A stretch of DNA of 30,492 bases from JALEGB01 sp038530925 (GCA_038530925.1 JBCBCG010000021.1:1-30492), one strand, 5' to 3'. Positions 7,170 through 16,086 are shown, counted from the stretch's first letter. The notes: a model not told the origin generated them from the letters alone. Numbers and translations: made by a program.

Positions 7170-8621
7170 ATGGCCGAGGCCCAGAAGACGCGGCAGTGGG
7201 ACGAAGTGAAGGAGCAGCTCCGCAAAGATGTAGGCGAAGATAGTTTCAAGAGCTGGATCGCGCAGCTGCATTTGGATGGCTGGGAGGACGGGGTGGTGAC
7301 GCTGAGCGCGCCCTCTCGGTTCATCTGCAACCGCGTTGAAACGGATTACGGCGGCCAGATCAAAGCAGCGGTGACGCGCAGCGAGCCGGAAACGCGGCGC
7401 ATCATTTTTCAGGTCAGCCCGCGCAATGGCGAGCTTGGCGAGGAGGTGCGGGCGCTCGATGGCGGCGATGGCGGCCGGGTGGATCGGCGCTTCGCGGCCG
7501 CTGCGCGCGCGGCGGCGACGCCATCGGCGGAGATTGGCGGCGATTTCAGCGAGGATGCGACGCGCAACCGGCTCGACCGTCTGCGCATGGTGCCGCTGAA
7601 TGATCGTTTTCGGTTCGAGAAATTCGTGGTCGGCCGCCCAAACGGCTTCGCCTTCGCCGCGGCCAAGCGGATCGCGGAGGATCCGAGCACACCCTTCAAC
7701 CCGCTGTTTCTCTATGGTCAGTCAGGCCTCGGCAAAACGCATCTGCTGCACTCGATCGCCTGGCGGCGCAAAGAGCTTTATCCGAACGACAACATCCTGT
7801 TCGTCTCGGCCGAAACGTTCCTGTTCGAGTTCGTCAACGCGGTGCGCCATCAAAACACGCTGGCCTTTAAGGAGATGTTCCGCAGCGTCGACATGCTGAT
7901 CGTCGATGATGTGCAGCACATTATCGGTAAGAACTACACGCAGGAAGAGTTCTTCCACACGTTCAACGTTTTGGCGGAGCAGCATCGCCAAATCGTGCTT
8001 TCGGCCGATTGCGCGCCGACCGCGCTGGACGGTCTTGATGAGCGGCTGCGTTCGCGCCTCGGCTGGGGCCTTGTCGCGGATCTGCATCCAACGGATTACG
8101 AGCTGCGGCTCGGCATTCTTCAGGCCAAGACCGAGTTCGAGCTGGCGCGCACCGAAGGGCTCAAGGTCGATCACAAAGTGCTCGATTTCCTCGCGCATCG
8201 TATCTCGACGGATGTGCGGACGCTTGAAGGCGCGCTGAACCGGCTTTTCGCCATCGCCGCGATGACCGGCCGCGAGGCGACGATCGAGATGGCGCAGAGA
8301 GAGCTTCAAGACCTCCTGAAGCAATCGGACCGCAAAGTGTCGATCGAAGAAATCCAGCGCAAAGTGGCGGAGCATTTCAACATACGCCTGGCGGACATGC
8401 ACTCGCCGCGCCGCGCGCGGGCTGTGGCCCGGCCGCGGCAGGTGGCGATGTATCTCTGCAAGCAGCTCACGCAAAAATCGCTGCCGGAGATCGGTCAAAA
8501 ATTCGGCGGACGCGATCACACCACGGTGCTCCATGCGATCAAAAAGGTGACGCAGCTGCGCGCCACCGACAGCGCCTTCGATGATGATGTGGAGCGCTTG
8601 CGCCGCGCCTTGGAAGGCTAA
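7170..8621 (+). CDS. dnaA: Chromosomal replication initiator protein DnaA
   Basis: DnaA binds DnaA boxes at the origin and, as an ATP-bound oligomer, opens the duplex. The 483 residues show domain I (about 1-85, starting WDEVKEQLRK), a variable Ala/Gly-rich linker (90-135), the AAA+ domain with Walker A GQSGLGKT (183-190), Walker B LIVDD (243-247), and sensor/arginine-finger region ERLRSRLGWGL (291-301). Domain IV carries the DnaA-box recognition signature GGRDHTTVLHAIKK (446-459). GAGGGGG (7158-7164) is the ribosome-binding site. The cluster dnaA-dnaN-recF-gyrB follows the classical order, although a 217-bp gap with a possible promoter separates dnaA from dnaN. Confidence 0.98.
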   Translation: MAEAQKTRQWDEVKEQLRKDVGEDSFKSWIAQLHLDGWEDGVVTLSAPSRFICNRVETDYGGQIKAAVTRSEPETRRIIFQVSPRNGELGEEVRALDGGDGGRVDRRFAAAARAAATPSAEIGGDFSEDATRNRLDRLRMVPLNDRFRFEKFVVGRPNGFAFAAAKRIAEDPSTPFNPLFLYGQSGLGKTHLLHSIAWRRKELYPNDNILFVSAETFLFEFVNAVRHQNTLAFKEMFRSVDMLIVDDVQHIIGKNYTQEEFFHTFNVLAEQHRQIVLSADCAPTALDGLDERLRSRLGWGLVADLHPTDYELRLGILQAKTEFELARTEGLKVDHKVLDFLAHRISTDVRTLEGALNRLFAIAAMTGREATIEMAQRELQDLLKQSDRKVSIEEIQRKVAEHFNIRLADMHSPRRARAVARPRQVAMYLCKQLTQKSLPEIGQKFGGRDHTTVLHAIKKVTQLRATDSAFDDDVERLRRALEG

Positions 8622-8771
8622 GCGCCGTGTTCTGTGACACGACCGGTCGCCGCGGCCTCATCGGCCTCGCGGCGCCGGCCGAGCCGCCGAAATAGGGCGT
8701 CACATTTCCCGAACACGCCTTCTGAAGCGCTGAGCCGGCATCGATTTCCCTCAGCGCAAGATTCGCGGCGA

Positions 8772-8800
8772 TTCAAACCAGACGCGGCACCGTTTAGGGT
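8772..8800 (+). promoter_or_regulatory. Weak candidate promoter for dnaN
   Basis: TTCAAA (8772-8777), a 17-bp spacer and TAGGGT (8795-8800) lie in the 217-bp dnaA-dnaN gap, 38 bp before the dnaN ATG. Spacing and the TAG-type -10 resemble the candidates before the enoyl-CoA hydratase gene and rpsT. The match to consensus is modest. Confidence 0.28.
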
Positions 8801-8838
8801 GGCGTCCCGAATCACGTCGCGGAGGAAGGTTCTTCTCG

Positions 8839-9954
8839 ATGCAAGTCTTGGTCGAGCGCAGCGCTCTGTTGAAGGCCACCAGCCGCGCGCAGGGCGTGGT
8901 GGAGCGGCGAAACACGATCCCGATCCTGCAGAACCTTCTGCTCGAGGCGGATGAGAGCGGCGTGTCGCTCAAGGCGACGGATCTCGACATTGAAATCCGC
9001 GAGACCCTGAGCGCGAAAGTCGCGCGGCCGGGCGCGGTGACGGTCGCCGCGCATATGCTCCATGAGATCGTGCGCAAGCTGCCGGACGGCTCGGAGGTGA
9101 GCTTGGTCGCCGAAGGCGATGGCGCTTTAGCCGTTTCCGCGGGACGATCGCGCTTCACGCTGCAAACCCTGCCGCGCGAGGATTTCCCGGTGATGGCGAG
9201 CAGCGAGTTCGATCGGAGCTTCGAAGCGCCCGTCGGTGTGATGCGGCGCCTCTTCGACAAAGCGAAATTCGCGATCTCGACCGAAGAGACGCGGTATTAT
9301 CTGAACGGCGTGTATCTGCATATCGCCAAGGAGGGCGAGACGGAGACGCTGCGCGCTGTGGCCACGGACGGCCATCGCCTGGCGCGCGTAGACGCGCCGT
9401 TGCCAGAGGGCGCTGCGGGCATGGCGGATGTGATCGTGCCGCGCAAGACCGTCGGCGAGCTGCGCAAGCTCCTCGAAGAAGACGGGGCCAGCGTCACGGT
9501 GTCGGTGTCAGAGACCAAAATCCGCTTCGCCGGCGCCGATGTGGTGCTGACCTCGAAGGTTATCGACGGCGCGTTTCCCGATTATTCGCGCGTCATTCCG
9601 ACCGGCAACACGCTGAAGCTGGAGATGGATGCGCAACGCTTCGCCCAGGCGGTGGATCGCGTCTCCACCGTGTCCTCCGAACGCACGCGCGCGGTGAAGA
9701 TGAGCCTTGAGGCCGATCGCCTGGTGCTTTCAGTGAACAGCCCCGACACCGGGAGCGCGACGGAGGAGCTGGAGGTCGGCTACGCGGGCGATCCGCTCGA
9801 AATTGGGTTCAACGCCAAGTATCTCCTCGAGATCGCAGGCCAGATCGATCACGAGAACGCGGTGTTCCTGTTCTCCGATCCGGGCTCGCCCACCTTGGTG
9901 CGGGAAGGCGAGGACGGCTCCGCCATTTACGTCGTGATGCCGATGCGCGTGTGA
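8839..9954 (+). CDS. dnaN: DNA polymerase III beta subunit (sliding clamp)
   Basis: The clamp encircles DNA as a dimer and tethers polymerase III and other partners. The 371 residues have the expected length and family segments: MQVLVERSALLKA at the N-terminus, NTIPILQNLLLEA, FPVMASSEFDRSFEA, TDGHRLARVDAPL (first/second domain junction), DGAFPDYSRVIPTGN and the C-terminal pocket-proximal VVMPMRV. GGAGGAAGG (8819-8827) is the Shine-Dalgarno site. Its stop codon overlaps the GTG start of recF (GTGA), so translation of the two genes is coupled. Confidence 0.98.
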   Translation: MQVLVERSALLKATSRAQGVVERRNTIPILQNLLLEADESGVSLKATDLDIEIRETLSAKVARPGAVTVAAHMLHEIVRKLPDGSEVSLVAEGDGALAVSAGRSRFTLQTLPREDFPVMASSEFDRSFEAPVGVMRRLFDKAKFAISTEETRYYLNGVYLHIAKEGETETLRAVATDGHRLARVDAPLPEGAAGMADVIVPRKTVGELRKLLEEDGASVTVSVSETKIRFAGADVVLTSKVIDGAFPDYSRVIPTGNTLKLEMDAQRFAQAVDRVSTVSSERTRAVKMSLEADRLVLSVNSPDTGSATEELEVGYAGDPLEIGFNAKYLLEIAGQIDHENAVFLFSDPGSPTLVREGEDGSAIYVVMPMRV

Positions 9955-11120
9955 CGAGCCCCGCCGACGAGGCTGGGGCTGGAGTGGGTGATGGCGCTGG
10001 CTCGTCGGTCTCCTCCTCGCCAGCGCGGCGCCGCCACCTTTCACGCCTGACGCTGCGGCGGTTCCGCTCCCATAGCGCCTTGGATCTGGACCTGACGGCG
10101 CGGCCGATCGCCCTCTATGGGCCAAACGGCGCGGGCAAGACGAATATCCTCGAAGCGGTGTCTTTACTCGCGCCGGGGCGCGGGCTTCGCGGCGCGAAGG
10201 CTGAAGAGTTGGCGCAGCGTCCTGATCCGATCGGCTGGTCGGTCAAAGGGCGGCTTGAGGAGGGCGCGGGCGCGGCGGCGGAGATCGCCGTGCAGATGGA
10301 TCTGCGCCCGGGCGCGCCGGATCACGGCAAGCGGCGCGTGACGCTGGATGGCGCGCCGGTGAGCCAAACCGCTTTGGCGGCGCGCCTCAAGACGCTGTGG
10401 CTGACGCCGGCGATGGATCGGCTCTGGATCGAAGGCCCGTCGGAGCGGCGCAAATTCCTTGATCGCCTCACGCTCGCCTTCGACCCCGAGCATGGGGCCC
10501 GGGCGGCGCGCTACGAGCGCGCGATGCGGGAGCGAAACCGCCTGCTGAAAGAGGGCGGCGCCGCGCCGGCCTGGCTGTCGGCGCTCGAGGCGCGGATGGC
10601 CGAGGAGGGCGCGGCGCTGAGCCAGGCGCGTCTCGCCGCCGTCGCCGAATTGGCGGCCGCGCAAGAGGCGGGCGAAAGCGCCTTTCCGAAAGCCGAACTG
10701 AGCCTTGCGCCCGCGGAGGGACCACTTTTTCAGGAGGTCGAAGCGCTGGCGGCGGCGCTCGCCGGCGCGCGTGGGCGCGACGCTGCGGCCGGGCGCGCGC
10801 TGCTCGGGCCGCATCGCGATGATCTCGAGGCGATTTACGCGGCTAAAGACATGCCGGCGCGCAGCGCCTCGACGGGCGAGCAGAAGGCGCTCCTGATCAG
10901 CTTGGTGCTGGCTGCGGCGCGGGCGTTGACGCTTCGCGGCGCCGCGGCGCCGATCCTGCTGCTGGACGAGGTCGCGGCGCATCTCGATGAAGGCCGCCGC
11001 GCCGCGCTCTACGACGAACTCACCGCCCTCGGTGCGCAAGCTTGGCTGACCGGCACAGGGCCGGAGCTTTTCGAGGCGCTCGGGCCGCGGGCGGATCGTC
11101 TGGCGTTGAGCGGCGGTTAA
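9951..11120 (+). CDS. recF: DNA replication and repair protein RecF
   Basis: RecF is an SMC-like ATPase that, with RecO and RecR, loads RecA at single-strand gaps. The GTG start at 9951 overlaps the dnaN stop by 4 bp. An Ala/Gly/Ser-rich stretch of about 25 residues precedes the conserved LSRLTLRRFRSHSALDLDL, so a slightly later start is possible. Seen: Walker A GPNGAGKT (57-64), ABC-like signature STGEQKALLISLVLAAA (about 305-321) and Walker B ILLLDEVAAHLDE (335-347). At 389 residues it is within the family range (357 in E. coli, longer in alphaproteobacteria). The 136-bp gap to gyrB shows no terminator. Confidence 0.96.
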   Translation: MTSPADEAGAGVGDGAGSSVSSSPARRRHLSRLTLRRFRSHSALDLDLTARPIALYGPNGAGKTNILEAVSLLAPGRGLRGAKAEELAQRPDPIGWSVKGRLEEGAGAAAEIAVQMDLRPGAPDHGKRRVTLDGAPVSQTALAARLKTLWLTPAMDRLWIEGPSERRKFLDRLTLAFDPEHGARAARYERAMRERNRLLKEGGAAPAWLSALEARMAEEGAALSQARLAAVAELAAAQEAGESAFPKAELSLAPAEGPLFQEVEALAAALAGARGRDAAAGRALLGPHRDDLEAIYAAKDMPARSASTGEQKALLISLVLAAARALTLRGAAAPILLLDEVAAHLDEGRRAALYDELTALGAQAWLTGTGPELFEALGPRADRLALSGG

Positions 11121-11256
11121 AACAAGCGCCGCGCCTGCGGGCGAAACGGAACAATTCCGCCCGCCGATCCGAGCCACGCGGCCTTTCGCCTTTACCTATT
11201 CGCCAATTCCTGCTTAAAGAATTCAGATAGCATCCCAAGAAAAATAACGGAATTCC

Positions 11257-13698
11257 ATGGCGGCGTCCCTGTCCGAACAACCAGATTCAAGCGGGCCATC
11301 CGGCGGCCAATACGATGCGGGATCGATCAAAGTTCTGAAAGGTCTCGAAGCGGTACGCAAACGCCCGGGCATGTATATTGGCGACACGGATGACGGCTCG
11401 GGTCTGCATCACATGGTGTACGAGGTCGTGGACAACGCGATCGACGAGGCGTTGGCCGGCCATGCGGATCTGGTGACAGTGTCTCTCAACCCGGACGGCT
11501 CGGTGACCGTCTCGGATAATGGGCGCGGCATTCCCACGGGGATCCACCCGGAAGAAGGCGTCTCGGCGGCCGAAGTGATCATGACCAAGCTGCATGCCGG
11601 CGGGAAGTTCGACGAGAACTCCTACAAGGTGTCCGGCGGCCTGCATGGCGTCGGCGTCTCAGTGGTGAACGCGCTCTCCGATTGGTTGGAGTTGAAGATC
11701 TGGCGCGACGGTCATGAGCATCATGTGCGCTTCGAACGGGGCGAGACCGTCTCGTCCTTGAAGGAGGTCGGGCCTGCGGGCGAGAAGCGCGGCACCGAGG
11801 TCAGTTTTTTGGCTTCGGATACGACCTTCACCATGACCGAATACAGCTTCAAGACGCTGGAGCATCGCTTGCGCGAGCTGGCCTTCTTGAACTCCGGCGT
11901 ACGCATTCGGTTGACCGATGCGCGCAGCGCCGAGCCGCAGGTCGAGGAGATGCATTACGATGGCGGCGTCGAAGCGTTCGTCCGCCATCTCGACCGCTCG
12001 AAAACGCCGCTGTTCGACAGCCCGATCGTCATCAACGCCGAACGCGACGACATCGGCGTGGAAGTCGCCATGTGGTGGAATGACGGCTTTCACGAGAACA
12101 TGCTCTGCTTCACCAACAACATCCCGCAGCGCGACGGCGGCACGCATATGGCTGGCTTCCGCGGCGCGTTGACCCGCGCGGTGAACGCCTTCGCCAGCGC
12201 GGTCGCGACGAAGGAGAAGGTGAGCCTCTCGGGCGAGGACGCGCGCGAAGGGCTGACATGCGTGTTGTCGGTTAAAGTGCCGGATCCGAAATTCTCAAGC
12301 CAAACCAAAGACAAGCTCGTCTCTTCCGAGGTGCGTCCTGTGGTGGAGAGCCTCGTGCACGACAAGCTCTCGGAGTATTTCGAGGAAAATCCGAGCCAGG
12401 CGCGGCTGATCATGACGAAGATCGTCGAGGCGGCTGTGGCGCGGGAGGCGGCGCGCAAAGCGCGGGAGCTGACGCGTAAGAAAAGCGCGCTCGACGTCGC
12501 CTCGCTGCCGGGCAAGCTCGCGCAGTGTCAGGAGCGCGATCCGGCGAAATCCGAATTGTTCCTGGTCGAGGGCGACAGCGCCGGCGGCTCGGCCAAGCAA
12601 GGGCGCGATCGGGCGACGCAGGCGGTGCTGCCGCTGCGCGGCAAGATCCTGAATGTCGAGCGCGCGCGCTTCGACAAGATGCTGTCGAGCCAAGAAATCG
12701 GCACTTTAATCACCGCGCTCGGCGCTGGCATCGGCCGCGATGAATTCGACGTCTCTAAGTTGCGCTACCACAAAATCGTGATCATGACCGACGCCGATGT
12801 CGACGGCGCGCATATCCGCACGCTGCTCCTAACGTTTTTCTACCGTCAGATGCCCGAAATCATCGATGGCGGCTATCTCTACATCGCGCAGCCGCCGCTC
12901 TTCAAAGTGACGCGCGGCAAGTCCGAGGTGTATCTTAAGGACCAAAAGGCGCTTGAAGATTACCTCGTCGAGGCGGGCATCGACGGCGCGACGCTGCGCT
13001 TGGCCGATGGGACGGAGCTCGCCGGCGCGGATCTCGGCCGCGTGGTGGAGGATGCGCGCCGCGCGCGCCAGCTCATTTCCGGCTTGCCGCCGCATTATCC
13101 GCGCTTCGTGGTGGAGCAGGCGGCGATCGAAGGCGCGCTGACGGAGGATTGCCTGACCGATGAGGCGCGCGGCGCCGCGGCGGCGGAAGCCATCGCCGCG
13201 CGGCTCGACGGCTTGTCGCGGGAGTTCGAACGCGGTTGGCAAGGCGATCGCACGGCCGATGGCGGGCTGCGCTTCACGCGGATCGTGCGCGGCGTCGCCG
13301 AGATGCGCAGCATCGACGGCGCCTTGGCGCGGTCGGCGGAGGCGCGCGGTCTTGCGACCATGGCCGAGACCCTGCGCGAGACTTACGGCGCGGCGGCGAT
13401 GCTGACGCGGAAGGACCGTTCGATCCCGGTGCATGGCCCGATCGGCCTCGTGGAGACGGTTCTGGCGGAGGGCGAGAAAGGCGTGTCGCTGCAGCGCTAT
13501 AAAGGGCTCGGTGAGATGAACGCCGACCAGCTCTGGGAAACGACGCTCGATCCTGAGGCGCGCACGCTGTTGCAGGTGGATGTGCGCCATGTGGATGAGG
13601 CGGACGAGATCTTCACCAAGCTGATGGGCGATGCGGTGGAGCCGCGGCGCGAGTTCATCCAGAGCAACGCGCTCAGCGTGGAGAATCTCGACATTTAA
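11257..13698 (+). CDS. gyrB: DNA gyrase subunit B
   Basis: GyrB supplies the ATPase and metal-binding TOPRIM functions of gyrase, which introduces negative supercoils. Seen in 813 residues: the GHKL ATPase with YEVVDNAIDEALAG (catalytic Glu56), VSDNGRGIP (Asp87 region) and HAGGKFDENSYKVSGGLHGVG; the transducer domain; TOPRIM with LVEGDSAGGSAKQGR (Glu437 region) and TDADVDGAHI (511-520); and the C-terminal RYKGLGEMNADQLWETT. The TOPRIM-insert part (about 570-700) is Ala/Arg-rich, as in other Gram-negative GyrB. A weak ACGGAA lies before the ATG. An AT-rich stretch (about 11190-11250) just upstream may hold its own promoter. Confidence 0.98.
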   Translation: MAASLSEQPDSSGPSGGQYDAGSIKVLKGLEAVRKRPGMYIGDTDDGSGLHHMVYEVVDNAIDEALAGHADLVTVSLNPDGSVTVSDNGRGIPTGIHPEEGVSAAEVIMTKLHAGGKFDENSYKVSGGLHGVGVSVVNALSDWLELKIWRDGHEHHVRFERGETVSSLKEVGPAGEKRGTEVSFLASDTTFTMTEYSFKTLEHRLRELAFLNSGVRIRLTDARSAEPQVEEMHYDGGVEAFVRHLDRSKTPLFDSPIVINAERDDIGVEVAMWWNDGFHENMLCFTNNIPQRDGGTHMAGFRGALTRAVNAFASAVATKEKVSLSGEDAREGLTCVLSVKVPDPKFSSQTKDKLVSSEVRPVVESLVHDKLSEYFEENPSQARLIMTKIVEAAVAREAARKARELTRKKSALDVASLPGKLAQCQERDPAKSELFLVEGDSAGGSAKQGRDRATQAVLPLRGKILNVERARFDKMLSSQEIGTLITALGAGIGRDEFDVSKLRYHKIVIMTDADVDGAHIRTLLLTFFYRQMPEIIDGGYLYIAQPPLFKVTRGKSEVYLKDQKALEDYLVEAGIDGATLRLADGTELAGADLGRVVEDARRARQLISGLPPHYPRFVVEQAAIEGALTEDCLTDEARGAAAAEAIAARLDGLSREFERGWQGDRTADGGLRFTRIVRGVAEMRSIDGALARSAEARGLATMAETLRETYGAAAMLTRKDRSIPVHGPIGLVETVLAEGEKGVSLQRYKGLGEMNADQLWETTLDPEARTLLQVDVRHVDEADEIFTKLMGDAVEPRREFIQSNALSVENLDI

Positions 13699-13886
13699 AC
13701 CGCCGAGGGCGCGGGTCGGCGCGCGCCGCGCTGTGGCCGATTTGCGCATCCGCGCGGTTGAATGCGTCTGCGAAGAGCGGATATCGGCGCGGCGTCTCGA
13801 CGCGGCGCGTCCGGCTATGCTCAGCGCGCTCTCAGCGGCGGCGGAGATCCTCCGCGCGGAAGGAATGAGAGCGGCGAGGCCCGACG

Positions 13887-14873
13887 ATGGACAGCTTGGC
13901 GCTTGCGGCGCAGAACCTCACTTCGCCGATGGTGCTTTGCTTCGCGCTGGGCATGGGCGCGGCGTTGGCGCGCTCGGATCTGACAGTGCCGGAAGCGGCG
14001 GCCAAAGCGCTGTCGCTCTACCTCCTCTTTGCGATCGGCGTAAAGGGCGGCGTCAGCGTCGCGAGCCATGGCGCGGATGCGACGCTGTTCGCCGCTCTTA
14101 TCGCCGGCGTCGTTCTGAGCGCCGCGATTCCGCTGATCGCGTTTGGAGCCTTGCGGGCCGTGAGCGGTCTCTCCCGCGTCGACGCGGCGGCGGTGGCGGC
14201 GCATTACGGCTCGATCTCCATCGTCACCTTCGTCGCGGCGACGTCAGCGCTCAGTTCGGTCGGCGTCGCCTATGAAGGCTACATGGTGGCGGTGGCCGCG
14301 GCGATGGAGGCGCCGGCGATCCTGGTCGGGCTCGCGCTGGCGCGCGGCGCTGCGAGCGCCGGCGGCGCCGCCGGGCCGACTGAGGAGGAAGGCGGCCTCC
14401 TGCGCGAAGTGCTGCTGAACGGGTCGATCGTGCTGCTGGTCGGCGCGTTCTTCATCGGCGTGATCATCGGCGAGCCCGGCATGAAGGACATCGAACCCTT
14501 CGTAATCTCGCCGTTCAAAGGCGTCCTCTGCCTCTTCCTGCTCGATATGGGTCTAGTCGCCGGGCGCGGTTTGAGGAGCAGCATCGGCGCGCTCCGCCCG
14601 CCTGTGATCGCGTTTGGTCTGATCATGCCTTATATCGGCGCGGCGCTCGGGTTGATCTGCGCGCAGATCATCGGCCTCTCCGCCGGCGGCGCGGCGCTTT
14701 TGGCGACTCTCTGCGCGTCGGCGTCTTATATCGCCGTGCCCGCCGCGCTCCGCGTCGCGTTGCCGGAGGCGAACCCGTCGATCTATTTGACCTTGTCTCT
14801 CGGCGTCACCTTCCCGATGAATCTGGTGATCGGAATTCCGATCTACATCGCGGCGGCCCAGGCGCTCGCATGA
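13887..14873 (+). CDS. sbtA: SbtA-type sodium-dependent bicarbonate permease
   Basis: SbtA proteins import bicarbonate with sodium across the inner membrane. The 328-residue product is almost entirely hydrophobic, with about ten membrane segments in two inverted halves separated by a short polar loop (GGAAGPTEEEGGLLREV, about 158-174). Family-typical stretches include GVKGGVSV, the half-helix AHYGSISIVTFVAAT, YMVAVAAAMEAPAI and the matching second-half ASASYIAVPAALRVALPEANPSIYLTLSLGVTFPMN. GAGG lies shortly before the ATG. It heads a same-strand trio with a PII-like regulator 28 bp downstream and a carbonic anhydrase homologue, which strongly supports a role in inorganic carbon handling. No Rubisco or carboxysome gene is visible, so bicarbonate for anaplerotic or biosynthetic carboxylation is more likely; that is inference. 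Confidence 0.88.
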   Translation: MDSLALAAQNLTSPMVLCFALGMGAALARSDLTVPEAAAKALSLYLLFAIGVKGGVSVASHGADATLFAALIAGVVLSAAIPLIAFGALRAVSGLSRVDAAAVAAHYGSISIVTFVAATSALSSVGVAYEGYMVAVAAAMEAPAILVGLALARGAASAGGAAGPTEEEGGLLREVLLNGSIVLLVGAFFIGVIIGEPGMKDIEPFVISPFKGVLCLFLLDMGLVAGRGLRSSIGALRPPVIAFGLIMPYIGAALGLICAQIIGLSAGGAALLATLCASASYIAVPAALRVALPEANPSIYLTLSLGVTFPMNLVIGIPIYIAAAQALA

Positions 14874-14901
14874 CGCGCCGAGGGTGATCGAGGACGAGCG
14901 G

Positions 14902-15213
14902 ATGCAGACCTTCAAGAAGAAGCGCATGGAGATCATCGTCGAGGCGCCGATCGTGCCGCTGACGACCGCGCTGCTCGAACGCAAGGGCGTGCGCGCCTAC
15001 ACCGTGCTGCCCACCCTGCGCGGCCTCGGCCAGGAGGGACGCTGGTCCGGCGAAGGGCAAGTCGGCGCCGCGGGACAGATGATGCTGATCCTCGCGGTAA
15101 CCACTGAGGAGCGGATGCAAACGCTGCTCGATGATCTGCACGCGCAGCTGCAGCGGCATTTCGGTTACGTCACCATCTCCGATTGCGAGGTGATGCGCTC
15201 CGACCGCTTCTAA
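14902..15213 (+). CDS. sbtB: PII-like regulator of the SbtB/cPII type
   Basis: These small trimeric proteins bind adenine nucleotides and sometimes bicarbonate, and gate the neighbouring SbtA permease. The 103 residues show the ferredoxin-like beta1 KRMEIIVEAPIV, a helix ending LLERKGVRAYTVLPTLRGLG, and the short PII-like loop region EGRWSGEGQVGAAGQMMLILAV that resembles the carboxysome-associated cPII family. I see no C-terminal CGPxGC redox motif of cyanobacterial SbtB; the protein ends SDCEVMRSDRF. The start chosen is ATG at 14902 with GAGGA (14890-14894) upstream; an in-frame GTG at 14884 is the alternative and would add six residues. It is 28 bp downstream of sbtA. Confidence 0.8.
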   Translation: MQTFKKKRMEIIVEAPIVPLTTALLERKGVRAYTVLPTLRGLGQEGRWSGEGQVGAAGQMMLILAVTTEERMQTLLDDLHAQLQRHFGYVTISDCEVMRSDRF

Positions 15214-15324
15214 CGCGAGCCTCTTTCGCACTGCGGCATTCGGCCCGTGGAGTTTGCGCCGCGGATTTGCTGCTGTGCCGGTGAAGTCGCGCTGGCGCGG
15301 CGTTCGCGGAGCAAGGGGCGGTTG

Positions 15325-16086
15325 ATGGACGGTTTTGGCGGGGAGCTTGACCGGAAGGCCGCGGACGCTGCCGGGGCGGCGCCGGAGCCGCTGCCGAGCT
15401 ATATGGTCAAGCGTTACGAGGCCTGGCGCGGCAGTCGCTTCGCGGGCGATCGCGCGTGGTACGCTCAGCTCGCGGCGCATGGCCAACATCCGCGCGCCAT
15501 GGTGATCGCCGGTGGCGACAGCCGCGTTGACGTGACCGGGCTTCTCGGCTCGGAGCCCGGAGAGCTCTTCACGGTGCGCAATGTCGCCAATATCTGCCCG
15601 CCTTTCGCGCCTGGGCATGAGCATCACAGCACCTGCGCGGCGATCGAGTACGCGGTCACAGCGCTGAAAGTCTCGCATATCGTCGTGCTTGGCCACGCCC
15701 ATTGCGGCGGCGTGCAAGCCTATCGCCAACGGCGCGACGCTGAGGCTGCGCGCGCCGCCTCGGCCGACGACTGTTCGTCATCCTGCTGCGCGCCGCCGAG
15801 CAATTCCTTCATCGACCGCTGGATGGACCTGCTGAAACCCGCTTACGACCGGCTGTCGCTGATGGCTTGGCCCGAGGCGGAGACCGAAGCGCAGCGCGAG
15901 GCTGAGCGGCAAAAGACGCTGGAGCAAGAAGGCGTCCTCAGCTCGCTCCGCAATCTGCTCGGCTTTCCTTTCGTGCGGGAGGCTGTCGCCGCCGGCACCC
16001 TCACGGTCCATGGAGCTTGGTTCGACATCGGCGAAGGCCGCCTCCACGCCTATGACCCTAAAACCGAGCGCTTTGATCCCGTCTAA
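15325..16086 (+). CDS. Beta-carbonic anhydrase homologue lacking the first zinc-ligand cysteine
   Basis: Beta-carbonic anhydrases interconvert CO2 and bicarbonate using zinc held by Cys-His-Cys. The start chosen is ATG at 15325 (AAGGGGCGG just upstream), giving 253 residues; an in-frame GTG at 15247 would add 26 unconserved residues. Seen: MVIAGGDSRVDVTGLLGSEP where active alphaproteobacterial relatives have CxDSR, so the first ligand is Gly63, although Asp65 and Arg67 of the catalytic dyad remain. The second and third ligands His124 and Cys127 are present in GHAHCGG, and ELFTVRNVAN and AIEYAVTALKVSHIVVLGH are fully conserved. A Cys-rich insertion (Cys150, Cys154, Cys155) follows. The neighbours are sbtA and sbtB. 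It is either a pseudoenzyme (sensor or scaffold) or an enzyme with an alternative ligand. Confidence 0.9.
   Translation: MDGFGGELDRKAADAAGAAPEPLPSYMVKRYEAWRGSRFAGDRAWYAQLAAHGQHPRAMVIAGGDSRVDVTGLLGSEPGELFTVRNVANICPPFAPGHEHHSTCAAIEYAVTALKVSHIVVLGHAHCGGVQAYRQRRDAEAARAASADDCSSSCCAPPSNSFIDRWMDLLKPAYDRLSLMAWPEAETEAQREAERQKTLEQEGVLSSLRNLLGFPFVREAVAAGTLTVHGAWFDIGEGRLHAYDPKTERFDPV

Noticed and set aside
13590..13598. Near-match to a reverse DnaA box (TGTGGATGA) inside gyrB
   Set aside because: It has one mismatch at a conserved position and lies within coding sequence whose codons explain it.
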